Source: Mikania micrantha
Taxonomy: Eukaryota; Streptophyta; Magnoliopsida; Asterales; Asteraceae
NCBI GenBank assembly: GCA_009363875.1
Contig: CM018695.1
Coordinates: 49,275,161-49,339,160, forward strand
DNA: 64,000 bases
Direction of reading: 5' to 3'
Part shown: positions 11,372 to 22,086 of the stretch, piece after piece
How the letters are laid out: each line of letters starts with the position of its first letter
Numbering within the stretch: the stretch's first letter is position 1
The notes under the pieces: generated by a model
The model's input: the letters and a program-made list of their open reading frames with translations, nothing else
The model's database searches: none
Told to the model about the DNA's origin: nothing
Position numbers and translations under genes: made by a program

Positions 11372-11661
11372 CAATGTTTTGAAAACCGGACCGGACCGGT
11401 CGAACCGGGAACCGGTGGTCGGACCGGTCCGGTTAAGGGTTCTAGACCGTTTTTGGGTGAACCGTCCGGTCGGACCGGTGGTTGAACCGTTTTTTTTTTT
11501 ATTTTTAATTTTTTTTCAATTTTTTTTATTTTATATATATATATTTATAAAATGTTTATAAAATCGTCCGGTTCTTAAATCCGGTTCGACCGGTCCGACC
11601 GGTCGGACCTCTGACCGGTAAGGAGACCGGTTCAACGTCCGGTCCGGTTCTGAAAACATTG
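11372..11661. mobile_element. hAT-type MITE with CCGGACCGG ends, 290 bp
   Basis: The termini are inverted repeats (CAATGTTTTGAAAACCGG on the left; CAATGTTTTCAGAACCGG on the other strand at the right). It is flanked by identical 8-bp repeats GATAAATA at 11364-11371 and 11662-11669. The interior has many GGACCGGT motifs and a T-rich centre. It has no coding capacity. Confidence 0.85.
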
Positions 11662-11669
11662 GATAAATA

Positions 11670-12607
11670 CATTATGCTCTGAAAAGTTATCTAAACAATG
11701 TCTAGATCAGTTGGTATCACAATGCCCCAAGTTAGAATTAATGTGGATTCTTACTTTCTTTTTTTTCATTTATTTATTTTTTCTCTTCACAAACAGACAA
11801 CAAAACTTGCCTAAGTTTATTATTATTAAAAAAAATCTGGTTTCGTACAGATACAAAAACAACAACTTATTTTATTATTAGTTAAATTAAAAAATTACTT
11901 TATTAAACTAAACCAATATATAGTATGTTTTGTTTTAGTAAAGGTTTCTTTTAAGATGTTTTTAATTGATTTGTAGTTATATGTTAGATTGAGAGTTGTT
12001 GAAAGATTCTTTCTTTGTCGTTGGTTGTTGTGATCAAAGAGCCATATGAGTCAAATGTTTTGATGGCTATGCCTGGCTCAAGCTTTTTTTTGTTTTGGTA
12101 TAACGAATACGTTTACGATAAGTACACGTTAGGGTTTTATGTTTGAGCGACAACTGTTGTGACAAATTTTTACATCTACAATTTGATATATGTGATCATA
12201 TATGTGTTCTGATATTCGCAGTTATAGCCAAATTCCTGTTGTATCGCGCGTGAGAATCCACTAGTTGTATTTCATTTGTAAATATGCTCGTATGATTAGG
12301 TCGTGCATTAAAAATGAGCACAAGTATTTAGTATGTTGAAGAAAAAAATATCTTAAATCATAAGATTTCTACTGCATTTAATTTTACAATAACTTTTAAA
12401 TATAGAAAACAATTTGGTTGCATGTACATGGTTTATAAGCTATTGCACAACAAAAAATTCTGAACTTGAACCAAAGAACCAACTCTTGAAGTAAATTATC
12501 ATACTATGGTTCAATCAATTGGGTAAAAACAATAGATTTCTTTTTGGGAGTGATTCATCCTTTCCAAGTATAGCATACAACTACTCTGCCCTCGACAGAA
12601 AACTGAA
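11670..12607. other. AT-rich non-coding
   Basis: No gene recognised. From about 12275 onward it matches 23570-23720, the downstream flank of the beta-type small gene. The stretch 11670-12270 has no counterpart in the homologous segment and carries no recognised termini. Confidence 0.4.
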
Positions 12608-12850
12608 TTACCGATATGATCATTGTGATTTGCTAGTATTTCATTCTAGTTTCTTAGGTTTCATAAATTACTCATATGGTCCCTAGATTTTGACATTTGT
12701 AACATATATAGTCTTTAGGCGACCAAATTAGACCATATATACCCTCACATATGGGTTACAAATGTCAAAAGTTAGGGACCCTGTGGGTAATTTATGAAAC
12801 TTAGGGACCAAAAGTGAAATACTAACAAACCACAAGGACCATCTCAGTAA
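12608..12850. mobile_element. Foldback MITE, about 243 bp
   Basis: The two halves are imperfect inverted copies. The left begins TTACCGATATGATCATTGTG; the right, on the other strand, begins TTACTGAGATGGTCCTTGTG. Both contain TTTCATAAATTAC and GACATTTGTAAC. This TTACTGAGATGGTCC type is widespread in plant genomes. The homologous segment around 23740 lacks it. Confidence 0.75.
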
Positions 12851-12886
12851 TTTGCTCATTTACAAATAACAAAAATTAGTATAATT

Positions 12887-13108
12887 TTATTTGCTAGAAT
12901 TATGAGAATTTATCCTACTTTTGTATTTCGTAGTTTTAGTTGTCTTGTTGATTAACACATACTCCCTCATTCTAATGGAAACATGCTTCTTTTTTGTTGG
13001 CAAAACGGTTGTAGCTTTCGCCTTTATTCCTCTCATCATGTTTGCCCAATGGTTATTTTGCTGCTCATTGGCACCCGGCCATGAATATAGTTGTTCACAA
13101 ATGATCAT
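12887..13108 (-). CDS. Small basic protein family, copy beta-2
   Basis: The minus-strand frame encodes ANEQQNNHWANMMRG, then KATTVLPTKKKHVSIRMREYV and a lysine- and threonine-rich tail. It aligns throughout with copy beta-4 (23799-23996) and with the alpha copies. The position of the usual start (MGDNEQQ in beta-4) reads PGANEQQ here, so the ATG is lost. An upstream in-frame ATG at 13108 adds about 14 residues. The upstream flank resembles beta-4 but TATA is only AATATAC-like (about 13160). It is probably a decaying copy. Function unknown. Confidence 0.4.
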   Translation of the reverse strand: MIICEQLYSWPGANEQQNNHWANMMRGIKAKATTVLPTKKKHVSIRMREYVLINKTTKTTKYKSRINSHNSSK

Positions 13109-13109
13109 T

Positions 13110-13454
13110 AATTAATTTTGTGTATGAAACCAATTTGCAAATTTGACAGAATAAATGCTAAAGAATATACAAGTTCAGTATCCCAAATCTCCAAAATCAA
13201 GTATGTGTATACTAGTTTTACTACAGAAATATGAGTCTTAAGCCTACCGCGACGACAAACGACGTTATAATAGGTTATCCTGTGTCGACGACTTGGCATC
13301 GCAATATGATTACAGGAATTGTCACTGGTCAAACCTATGCCGTTGCAACGGTTGGCTCAATCTTTGAGTGTTCTGTATAAAATTAAAATATAAGATCTTT
13401 TTCTAATATTTATTGTTGAAAACCCTCCTTCTCTAAATTTTGATATCTATTGAC
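13110..13454. repeat. Upstream flank of beta-2, homologous to 24000-24370
   Basis: Shares AAACCTATG.CGTTGC..CGG, GTTGGCTCAAT and TATTGACA landmarks with 24000-24385. The copia element interrupts it at 13459; the interrupted sequence continues at 19890. Confidence 0.55.
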
Positions 13455-13459
13455 ATGGA

Positions 13460-13898
13460 TGTTGGATCGATTCCTTTGATTCAGATTTAGAGATGAACAT
13501 GTTTGTATACGAAATCAGTCAATGAGATGAGATTAGATGAAACCTGTGAATCCAGTGAATGCGTTGTTGATTCCAGACATGATTCCTGAGAGATGACGAT
13601 CCAATCGGTTCCCGTTTAGGGTGTATCGTGAGGATGGAGATGAGATGAGAGGGCTCGGTTATGGGGGTTTCACAAGTTCTCTAAGGATGAGGAGAAAACG
13701 TGATTATGATGTTAATCGTGAGTAACCTTTGATTAGGAGCCTTTAGTCTCTATTTATACACCCAAGGGGAAACCCTAATGAGGATAAATAAGGATAATTA
13801 CGTCCATCAAATAATTATCTATCTGTTAGGGGTATTTAAGTAATTGATCTATGTAATTAAATAATCATGAGGGCCATATTGTAATATTTAGTCTTACA
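13460..13898 (-). repeat. 3' LTR of the copia element, 439 bp
   Basis: Near-identical to 19456-19889, with small differences including a 5-base length difference. TG...CA ends on the plus strand. The PPT-like AAGTGAGATAA (minus strand, 13899-13912 region) immediately precedes the LTR in element orientation. Confidence 0.9.
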
Positions 13899-14211
13899 TT
13901 ATCTCACTTGGCCAAGTGATTATTTATTATGAGCATTAAATAAGTCTGCAGATTGATAATACTCATTTTAGTTCTAAATTGTAATCATAGCAGAGAAATA
14001 CAGTCATTGAATCAGTTATTCAATTCAAGACCCCCATTAATCATACTACAATACAAATTTAAAACTTAAGTTAGGATCAATTAACAAGTAAGCCCTTTAA
14101 CGAATGATTTGTGTTATTAGTGTCTATATGTCATTAGGCATGCATAAACATATATTAAGAGACAAACAAATCAAATAAGTGAGGAAATTTCATTAATCAT
14201 AAGCAAGTACA

Positions 14212-14911
14212 TTATGCAATAAGGTCTTTACATAAGCCCATCTTCGAAACATGTTCTTCGAATATCTTAGGAGGGAGATCTTTAGTCATCGGATCCGCAA
14301 GCATAACTTTAGTACTTATATACTCAATACAAAGATTATTTTCCTCAACTCGCTTGCGAACGAACAAGTACTTTGTATCAAGATATAAACCAGCACCGGT
14401 CGAACTGTTATTGTTCGAGAGGTTAACGGCTGCTGAGTTATCACAGTAAAGCTTCAACGGTCTAGAGATAGAGTTAACGACTTTGAGTCCAGCGATAAGG
14501 TTTCTCAACAACATTCCATGACAGGTTGCATTGTACACTACAACATATTCAGCCATCATATTTGAGGTTGTTGTCAGCTGCTGCTTTATGACTCTTCCAT
14601 GAGATCGATCCGCTTGCTAACATAAAGATGTACCCCGAAGTGGATTTCTTGTCATCTTTGCATTTAGCAAAGTCAGAATCAGAGTAACCAACCACTTCCA
14701 AATTATCACTTCTTCTATAAGTCAGTTTGAAGTCTTTTGTCCCTTGGAGATATCGAAGCACTTTCTTAGCTGCTTTCCAGTGATCAAGGCCAGGATTAGT
14801 CTGATAACGGCCAAGCATTCCAGCAATGTAAGCAATATCAGGACGTGTACATACTTGAGCATACATAAGGCTCCCGACTACTGATGCATAAGGTATCATT
14901 CTCATTTGCAC
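14212..14911 (-). pseudogene. Copia RNase H and RT 3' end, frameshifted
   Basis: 14911 downward encodes SVVGSLMYAQVCTRPDIAY, then RYLQGTKDFKLTY and GYSDSDFAKCKDDKKSTSGY, the copia RT tail and RNase H start. After a frame change near 14555 the second frame encodes AEYVVVYNATCHG, the CDNSAAVNLSNN motif and DTKYLFVRKRVEE, then ends at 14212. The frame change means that one polypeptide cannot be made. The stop at 14212 is the natural end of the copia polyprotein, about 300 bases before the 3' LTR. Confidence 0.85.
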
Positions 14912-14974
14912 CTTTTCAGCCTCAGTCTTCGGACACTGAAAGGAACCGAAGACATCTCCTTTTAACTACTGGAG

Positions 14975-15970
14975 CTACAGAGGGAGAGCAGTGTTGCATG
15001 TTGTAGCGTGTGAGGACCCGTTCAATGTAAGCCTTCTGAGATAAACCCAAAAGTCCATTGACTCTATCTCGGTGTATTTCGACGCCGTAAGAGGCCTATC
15101 GAGATCCTTCATGTCGAAATCATGCAAAAGTAAGCGTTTCGACTCATGCAACATGTCTAAGTTATTACTTGCCAAAAGAATGTCATCGACATATACGACA
15201 AGTATAGTAAAGTTGCTCCCACTCATCTTGAGGTATGTGCATTGATCCACTTGATTTTTCAGGAAACCGTGTTTCTTCATCACTTCATCAAACTTGAGAT
15301 ACCATTGACGTGAGGCTTGCTTCAACCCGTAAATGGATTTCTTTAGCTTGCAGACTAAATGCTCTTGACCTTCAGGTGTGAAACCTTCAGGCTGTTTCAT
15401 AAACACGTCTTCATACAAGTCGTCGTTTAGGAAAGCAGTTTTGACGTCCATCTGATGCAGCTCTAAATCAAAATGAGCTACGAGGGCCATCACGATCCTT
15501 AAGGAATCTTTACGAGAGACAGGAGACAAGGTCTCTTGATAGTCAATTCCCTCTTTCTGAGTGAAACCTTTTGCAACCAATCTTGCTTTGAAGCGTTCAA
15601 TGTTCCCATTCGGATCTAGTTTTGTTTTGAACACCCATTTACATCCTACGGGTTTTACTCCGTTGGGTAGTTCTACTAAATCCCAAACATCGTTTTTCTT
15701 CATGGAATCAAGCTCATCAGTCATAGCCATCTTCCATTCAGAAGACTAATCACTAGTAATGGCTTCATGATAAGAGGTAGGATCAGTAAACTTTCCGGCA
15801 TCCATTTCAGCTTCAATCAGGTAGGTTACATAATCATCAAAGTTAGTAGGCACTTTAGGCCTAGATGACCTCCTGAGCTGATTAGCGGGTTCAGCATGAC
15901 TGGTATTGTTTTGATGTTGATCAGATGAGGTGCATTCATTCTCGATAACGTTTGGAGCAGTAGTGAGTCC
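14975..15970 (-). pseudogene. Copia reverse transcriptase, broken
   Basis: Copia RT motifs appear in order: WVFKTKLDPNGNIERFKARL, KGFTQKEGIDYQET, DVKTAFLNDDLYEDVFM, KKSIYGLKQASRQWY and the catalytic YVDDILLASNN (about 15200). A frameshift at about 15095 follows DMKDLD. In-frame stops lie between the integrase and RT, one in D-stop-SSEW at about 15747 and one after TLTQ at about 15971. Both look like single C-to-T changes. The catalytic YVDD is intact. Confidence 0.85.
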
Positions 15971-17080
15971 TCATTGTGTCAGAGTATGTGCAGTGAAGTT
16001 CGGAGTAGAATGGTGTACAAGAGGAGTAATCGAAGGTAAGTTAGTCGACGAGTGTCTCCCCCCCCCCCGCCCCGCGTCTTGTACTTCTTGCAAATCAAAG
16101 TTAGGATTTTCGCTGTTCCCACTGACCTTTGAATCCTCAAGGAAATGAGCATGCTTTGTTTCTACAATTCGAGTGACATGGGTAAGACAATAGAATCTAT
16201 AACCCTTTGAGTGATCGGGATACCCGATGAAGTAACATGTAACAGTTTTCATGTCAAGCTTCTTTAAGAAGGGATTATAGAGTTTAGCTTCGGCAAGATA
16301 GCCCCATACTTTCATATATCTAAGACTCGGTTTCCTTCCTGTCCAAAGTTCATAAGGAGTTTTAGGGACAGATTTGGAAGGAACTCTATTGAGTATATAA
16401 ACTGCTGTCTTTAAGGCCTCGGTCCAGAGGAATGAGGGTAAATCTGAGTTGGCTAACATACTGTGCACCATGTTCATTAGGGTTCTATTTCTCCTTTCAG
16501 CAACACCATTTTGTTGAGGAGTACCGGGCATGGTGTACTGGTTCACGATCCCCTGGCCTTTACAAAACTCATAAAATGGACCAGGAGCCTGACCCACATC
16601 AGTATGTCTACCATAATATTCACCTCCTCTATCTGATCTCACAACTTTTATTTTAAGATTTAGTTGATTTTCAACTTCAGTTTTATAATCTTTAAAAGTT
16701 GTAAGTGATTCAGATTTGTCCTTGATTAGATACAAGTACATGTAACGAGAATAATCATCAATGAAAGTGATAAATGAAGTATGTCCAGTTATTCCAGCAA
16801 TGGTGTAAGGGCCACTAATATCGGTGTGAATAATTTCTAATAAATTAGAACTCCTAGTGGCACCTTTCTTAGTTGCTGTTGTCATTTTGCCTTTAAGGCA
16901 TTTGACACATGTTCCAAAATCGGTGAAATCAAGAGAAGGTAAAACTTCATCTTTCACGAGCCGAGATAAGCGATCCCGTGAGATGTGGCCTAAACGTTGA
17001 TGCCACAACATGGATGAAGTTTCTAAGTCTCTTTTCCTTTTAGTCTTTGTTGAGTTCTCATTAATGTTATATGACAACAA
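15971..17080 (-). pseudogene. Copia integrase
   Basis: The zinc-binding HHCC region (HQRLGH at about 17000, then CVKCLKGK) is followed by the DDE core: HTDISGP (first Asp), SDRGGEYY (second Asp) and PQQNGVAERRNRTL (Glu), then LPSFLWTEALKTAVYILNRVP. A C10 run at 16061-16070 falls in the low-complexity linker. The frame runs from 17080 to a stop at 15971. The three catalytic residues look present, but the frame is detached from protease and RT by stops and frameshifts. Confidence 0.88.
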
Positions 17081-17084
17081 AGAC

Positions 17085-17606
17085 TTAGAGAAGTTCTAAC
17101 TTATAGAGACCACCATCCAAAAGACCAGTACCAAATACTTGAGAATTAGAACTAATAGTAAGTCTGCCATTACCATGAGAAACATAAAAACCATCCATGT
17201 CTAACTTTGGTCCTGATACAAGATTCCTAGAAATGTCAGGAATATATAAGGTATCATAAAGTTTAATACATAGACCGGTTTTCATTATTAATTCTAAGGT
17301 TCCCACGGCAGCAACAGATAGTTGTTTTCCATCCCCAAGCTTAAATGTTCTTTGGTTTCTTTCCAGCCTCCGGATTGTAAGGAATCCCTGAGTAGAATTG
17401 GTCACATGAACCATAGAACCAGAGTCAAACCACCATGTATTAGTTGGAACATTTAAATTAAAGGACTCAATTATCATATTAAGATGATTACCTCTCTTAG
17501 CCAGCCATTCCTTGAAGTCAGGGCAATCTTTCTGCTTATGTCCTACCTTTCGGCAGAACTTACAGTAAGGCTTGCCATTGGAATTGTTAGAGCTGGAAGA
17601 TGACAT
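17085..17606 (-). pseudogene. Copia zinc knuckle and protease
   Basis: Contains the CCHC knuckle CKFCRKVGHKQKDC (about 17535-17565) and the aspartic protease motif WWFDSGSMVHVTN (about 17400-17440), then TLYIPDISRNLVSG. It lies in a different frame from gag (17543-18271), which it overlaps, and from integrase. It ends with a stop at 17085, just before the integrase frame. The DSG catalytic triad is present. Confidence 0.85.
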
Positions 17607-18271
17607 GCATTGGACTTAGGGACTTTAGAAGCATCCTTACGAGTATTGTTCTTCCTTTTCTTCGAACCAGTAGCCATCAGGTAAGCAACATCGGGTTTCT
17701 CGAGCTTCTGACGCTCTTCCTCTTGTACGCACATGGCAATCAACTCGTTCATCATCCACTTCTCTTTCTGAGTGTTGTAGTTGATCTTGAAGGCCTCATA
17801 AGATGCAGGAAGAGAAGTCATAATGAAGTGAACCAAGAAACCATCACTGATCTCCATGTCTAATCCCTTAAGTTTACGGGCCATGTCGTTCATCATCATG
17901 ATGTGCTCACGAATGCCACTGATCCCGTCATACTTTGTAGACACCAGTTTCATTATTAGGGTGCTAGCATGTGCCTTAGAGGTTCTTTTGAATTGCTCCT
18001 CCACAGAAGTAAGATAAGCCTTGGCGTTAGCCAAATCAGGAATTGCTCCTCTGATGATTGGGCTAATTGAGTTCTTGATAAACATGAGAGCCATCTGATT
18101 AGCCTTCTCCCATTTCTCATACAGCAACTTAGCTTCAGTAGTGCTCTTATCAGTGAGGACAGGAGGTGCAGGCTCTCTCAGTACGTAGTCGAACTCCGTG
18201 ATCCCAAGAGTCAGCATCAGTGAATCTTTCCAAGCAGAGTAGTTCGCACCAGTAAGGGTTTCAATTCTCAT
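17543..18271 (-). CDS. Copia gag (UBN2-type)
   Basis: The N-terminus RIETLTGANYSAWKDSL is the typical start of copia gag, followed by VEEQFKRTSKAHASTLIMKL, FLVHFIMTSLPASYEAFKI and a basic linker that would lead to the zinc knuckle. The ATG at 18271 is the first in frame after the long leader. The frame is lost just before the knuckle. The protein would form virus-like particles in the cytoplasm if made; here the C-terminus is aberrant. Confidence 0.8.
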   Translation of the reverse strand: MRIETLTGANYSAWKDSLMLTLGITEFDYVLREPAPPVLTDKSTTEAKLLYEKWEKANQMALMFIKNSISPIIRGAIPDLANAKAYLTSVEEQFKRTSKAHASTLIMKLVSTKYDGISGIREHIMMMNDMARKLKGLDMEISDGFLVHFIMTSLPASYEAFKINYNTQKEKWMMNELIAMCVQEEERQKLEKPDVAYLMATGSKKRKNNTRKDASKVPKSNACHLPALTIPMASLTVSSAER

Positions 18272-19440
18272 ATTGGGAGCTGTGGATTAGATTAGATGAG
18301 AAAGAGTAATATACTAAGGCTATAGAAGAACTTAGAGTGATCTATGGGGTAACTTAGATCTAAGGCAGGCATATATAAGGACCATTATAGTAATGAAGCT
18401 GTGATAAAGAGTCTACTATAACATCAAATTAATAGACTAGATTAGGTTCTACTTAAACAAATGGGTTTCACTTTGGTTAATAACCATTCATCTAAGTATT
18501 AGGAACAATTAAGTTAGAAAATAAAATGTGCATTAGGAATGTAACACATCACCTTTGGGCAGAAGTGAGACATTTATAAGCATTATACACATGTTAAGTT
18601 TGCAAACATATATGTAACACATCACCTTTGGGCAGAAGTGAAACATACATGCTTTAAGGCAAAATGATGTCATGTGAATATCTAATGTTTAAGGATATAC
18701 ACAAGTAAGTGACGATGCTTAATAAGACTCTAATAATAAGATGTAACACATCACCTTTGGGCAGAAATGAAACACTTGTTATTGAGTTAAATCAAATTTT
18801 GTATTTTAAGGTTTTGTAAAAACATAATGGTTTAAGGTTTTAACAAAACAATTTAATTTATCTCTTAGCCCCCTGATTCGCGGATCGTGGTTAAGTGTTC
18901 GCACACGAAATTTGTAAAGTTTCCGAAGTTAGTAATGTTCTCGAAAATAGTTATGTATTCGAAAATAGTTATGTACTCGAAAATAGTCATGTATTCGATA
19001 ATAGTTATGTATTCGAAAATAGTTATGTATTTTGAGTACTCTTAGATTTTCGAGTACAGTTGTTCGAGTACCTTATTTCGTGAACTTCAAAATTTCGAGT
19101 ACAATTAAATTTCGTGAACTCGAAATTTCGAGTACACTAAGATTAAAAGTAATTTCGGGTACTTTAAATTTCGAGTATTTTAAATTTCGAATACTCAAAA
19201 TTTCGAGTACCTATAATTTCGAGTACACTTAAATTCGAGTATCTTAAAAACGTGTATGTTAATTTCGAATACGTTTAAGTCCGAAAATTTCTAGGTTTAT
19301 GAAAAACGATTCACGTTTTTACGAAAAACGAACCAGTTTTAAGGTTTTCTGGAAAAACGAACTAGTTTTCGTACTCGTTTTTCGAAACGTTTTTGGATTT
19401 TGAATCAATCTTGTGATTAGGAATCGATTAAACAACATAT
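18272..19440 (-). repeat. Copia leader with tandem repeats
   Basis: The 1.2-kb leader between PBS and gag carries two repeat sets. A unit of about 30 bases, TGTAACACATCACCTTTGGG followed by CAGAA.TGA.ACA, occurs at about 18540, 18613 and 18742. A minisatellite at 18930-19030 repeats TCGAAAATAGTTATGTAT with a period of about 20, merging into TTTCGAGTAC repeats at 19040-19250. No coding sequence. Confidence 0.7.
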
Positions 19441-19453
19441 CTCTCTGATACCA
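19441..19453 (-). promoter_or_regulatory. Primer binding site of copia element (tRNA-iMet type)
   Basis: The minus strand reads TGGTATCAGAGAG two bases after the end of the 5' LTR. This matches the usual plant initiator-methionine tRNA PBS, except for the last bases. Confidence 0.8.
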
Positions 19454-19455
19454 CA

Positions 19456-19889
19456 TGTTGGATCGATTCCTTTGATTCAGATTTAGAGATGAACATGCTT
19501 GTATACGAAATCAGTCGATGAGATTAGATGAAACCTGTGAATCCAGTGAATGCGTTGTTGATTCCAGACATGATTCCTGAGAGATGACGATCCGATCGGT
19601 TCCCGTTTAGGGTGTATCGTGAGGATGGAGATGAGACGAGAGGGCTCGGTTATGGGGGTTTCACGAGTTCTCTAGGGATGAGGAGAAAACGTGATTATGA
19701 TGTTAATCGTGAGTAACCTTTGATTAGGAACCTTTAGTCTCTATTTATACACCCAAGGGGAAACCCTAATTAGGATAAATAAGGATAATTACGTCCATCA
19801 AATAATTATCTATCTGTTAGGAGTATTTAAGTAATTGATCTATTTAATTAAATAATCATGAGAACCATATTGTAATATTTAGTCTTACA
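19456..19889 (-). repeat. 5' LTR of the copia element, 434 bp
   Basis: Same sequence as 13460-13898 with few changes; followed by the target repeat ATGGA at 19890-19894. TATTTATACACCC at about 19742 (both copies) reads as a T-rich strand; a minus-strand TATA-like motif, TATAAATAGAG, is formed there. Confidence 0.9.
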
Positions 19890-19894
19890 ATGGA

Positions 19895-20707
19895 ATCAAC
19901 TACTCAACAATCCAATGGATAATCAATTAAAATAATCAATAAATCACGCAATAAGCCAAATAATAATGCTATACTAATCGATATTCGAGTAATAAACCAA
20001 GTAAATTAACGATTAAGCAAAGTATCAAATTCAAAGTTTGTTTACCAATTTGTAAACTATCAAATTAAAGCAGTTTTGTAAATTAACTAATTTTGTACAC
20101 TATCAAATTTGAGGAGCTAGTGAGTGACCTACGAACCTATGACTGAGCTAGCCATGAGGAACTAAGACATCGATTTAAATACAAAAATGATCATGTACAA
20201 TGATTAAGGAGTAAGGATTGTGTCGAAAATACAAGCTCCAAGTTTCTTTATATGCCAATTTGAAGACAAGAATAATATTGTATAGTTATTAGTTACTGAA
20301 ATCGATTCCTTCGTCCCTTCAAGAACTTATTTAGAAATTGACCCTTCGTCTCTAATGGAATATCTTACTCTAAATCATATTTACTTCATACAATTTAAGA
20401 AGATGAGGATAAACATAGTTTTAAATTTAAAATTCCGTAGATAAAAATTGAAACTATATTAGTTTAATTACCTAAAATAGTAAGTTGATTAAAATGATAA
20501 ATTAATATAGTCACTCCATAGAATAAGTTGGTGTTTAAGTGAAAAAAAATTTAACAAAGTACATAATTTATTACTTATGATTTTACAATAACTACAACAT
20601 ACATAAAACATTCTTTGTTATGTGTACATGGATTCTTACTTATAACACAACAAAAAAAAAAAATTCAAAGACATAAAGATATAGAGAAAACAAATACTAA
20701 TAGTGTT
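19895..20707. repeat. Array spacer upstream (plus-strand sense) of alpha-3
   Basis: Starts AATCAACTACTCAA as at 24386. It shares TTGTAAATTAACT, CACTATCAAATTTG and CGACCTACGAACCT-type landmarks with 24386-24640. Its 20240-20370 part matches 4612-4738. Its 20390-20700 part matches 8300-8640 and 24740-25030. No gene seen. It is the 3' flank of the alpha-type gene. Confidence 0.6.
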
Positions 20708-20905
20708 TTATAAGTCAGAATTCTCTGGAGTAATCTTAGTTTTGTTCTTTGCATTTTTAGCCGCTTTGCTGATAGAATCCACCACAATCTTGCCTATTTT
20801 AGTAGAAACATGCTCCTTTTTTGCCGGAATAACAGTTGCAGCTTTTGTCTTTCCGCCCTTCATGTATGTTTGGTAGTTATTAATTTGCTGCTCATTGTTT
20901 GCCAT
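20708..20905 (-). CDS. Small basic protein family, copy alpha-3, 65 aa
   Basis: Intact frame from ATG at 20905, which aligns with the starts of the other copies. N-terminus MANNEQQINNYQTYMKGGKT, then a conserved AATVIPAKK core, VSTKIGKIVVDSISKAAKN, and a lysine/asparagine-rich tail ending SDL. It is strongly basic, with no signal peptide, membrane segment or cysteine. A TATA box lies 77 bases upstream. Compared with alpha-5 it has one extra codon in the NN-Q region, a 3-base in-frame difference that keeps the frame. The family is not recognised. It is either a lineage-specific small gene or cargo of an undescribed mobile element. Confidence 0.6.
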   Translation of the reverse strand: MANNEQQINNYQTYMKGGKTKAATVIPAKKEHVSTKIGKIVVDSISKAAKNAKNKTKITPENSDL

Positions 20906-20980
20906 TTCCTTTAACCGATCACAATTAATTGTTAGTTTTGTTTGTGAAACCAAATTGCAAATATTAAGGATTCGATGATG

Positions 20981-20990
20981 GTATATATAC
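20981..20990 (-). promoter_or_regulatory. TATA box of copy alpha-3
   Basis: GTATATATAC about 77 bases upstream of the ATG at 20905. It is conserved in sequence and spacing with 8915-8924 and 25307-25316. It suggests a 5' leader of about 45 bases. Confidence 0.55.
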
Positions 20991-21430
20991 AAGTTAAGGT
21001 ATACCACACCTTCACACACCATGTATGTGTGTTTTAGCCTACCAATATCCTAGAACTTATACCTTAGTTTCATTGTTATTGTTGGGTAATTGTTACTAGA
21101 TGTTACTTAGTATGCTTCAAGGGTGAATGACTCGTCTGGTAATATCTTGGAATATTTTTTTAAACTTCATGGTTTCTGTTGGAATAATTTCATATTCATT
21201 GTGTTTGTGGGTGTGGGTTTCTTAGCATGGTTTCTCTCTGTCCACTGGCCTCTGGTGTGAAATGACAAATTGAAAATTAGAGTGTGGTTCTAAGTCCTAA
21301 CTTGGGTGTGGGACTGTGGGTTACGTTAGAAGCTTCATGGTTAAGTTGGGCAACACTTGGGCCCATGATCCAAAATTGTTCTCTTATGAGTTCTAACTAA
21401 TGTGAAAAACTTGAAACCAGATTCGTAAAA

Positions 21431-21759
21431 TCTACCTACTCTAATAAAAGAGTGTTTCTAGGGGACACGTGTCGCGTTGTGGTTAAATCTGAAAAGGTTT
21501 TTCCCGCCTTTCTCTCCTAATAAATACTATTAATTTTTAGCAATTAGATTACATAATTAAATATTAAAAAAATATTATTTTTCTTATTCTGATAATTTAC
21601 TAATTTATTAAAATTTAATAAACAAAAAATAATTTCATTATTTCTTTTCTTAAATATAACTTTATAATTAATAAATATTTATTATTATTTAAATTATTTA
21701 ATGTTAATAAATTTTATTTTCTATTTCCAACCTGTGTAATACACAGGTCTCTATGCTAG
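21431..21759 (+). mobile_element. Non-autonomous Helitron, tandem unit 1
   Basis: Starts TCTACCTACTCTAATAAAAG after an A and ends ATGCTAG. A hairpin near the 3' end (CCTGTG-TAATA-CACAGG, 21731-21747) lies 8 bases before the terminal CTAG. The 5' TC, 3' CTRR and subterminal hairpin are the Helitron hallmarks. 329 bp, AT-rich interior, no coding. Confidence 0.88.
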
Positions 21760-22086
21760 TCTACCTATTCTAATAAAAGAGTGTTTATAGGGGACACGTG
21801 TCGCGTTGTGGTTAAATCTGAAAAGGTTTTCCCGCATCTCTCTCCTAATAAATACTATTAATTTTTAGCAATTAGATTACATAATTAAATATTAAAAAAT
21901 ATTATTTTTCTTATTCTGATAATTTACTAATTTATTAAAATTTAATTAACAAAAAATAATTTAATTATTTCTTTTCTTAAATATAACTTTATAATTAATA
22001 AATATTTATTATTATTTAAATTATTTAATGTTAATAAATTTTATTTTTTATTTTCAACCTGTGTAATACACAGGTCTCTATGCTAG
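21760..22086 (+). mobile_element. Non-autonomous Helitron, tandem unit 2
   Basis: 327 bp. Directly abuts unit 1 with no extra base (CTAG then TCTACCTATTC) and repeats the same 5' end, AT-rich interior, CCTGTGTAATACACAGG hairpin and CTAG end. A few substitutions and small indels distinguish it from units 1 and 3. Confidence 0.88.

Larger units (their letters stand above)
13460..19889 (-). mobile_element. Complete but decayed Ty1/copia retrotransposon, 6.4 kb
   Basis: Two LTRs (13460-13898, 19456-19889), both starting TGTTGGATCG and ending GTCTTACA, bracket gag, protease, integrase, RT and RNase H in the copia order on the minus strand. The 5-bp target duplication ATGGA is at 13455-13459 and 19890-19894. 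The PBS is at 19441-19453, and a PPT-like AAGTGAGATAA lies next to the 3' LTR. Several frameshifts and stops make it non-autonomous. Removing it and one ATGGA rejoins the small-gene spacer, as seen intact at about 24380. Confidence 0.92.

Noticed and set aside
11700..11725. PBS-like CAGTTGGTATCACA
   Set aside because: Resembles the iMet PBS start but lacks CAGAGC and has no LTR end in front of it.
18930..19250. CRISPR-like repeated units
   Set aside because: Contiguous minisatellite without unique spacers, in a plant retrotransposon leader.
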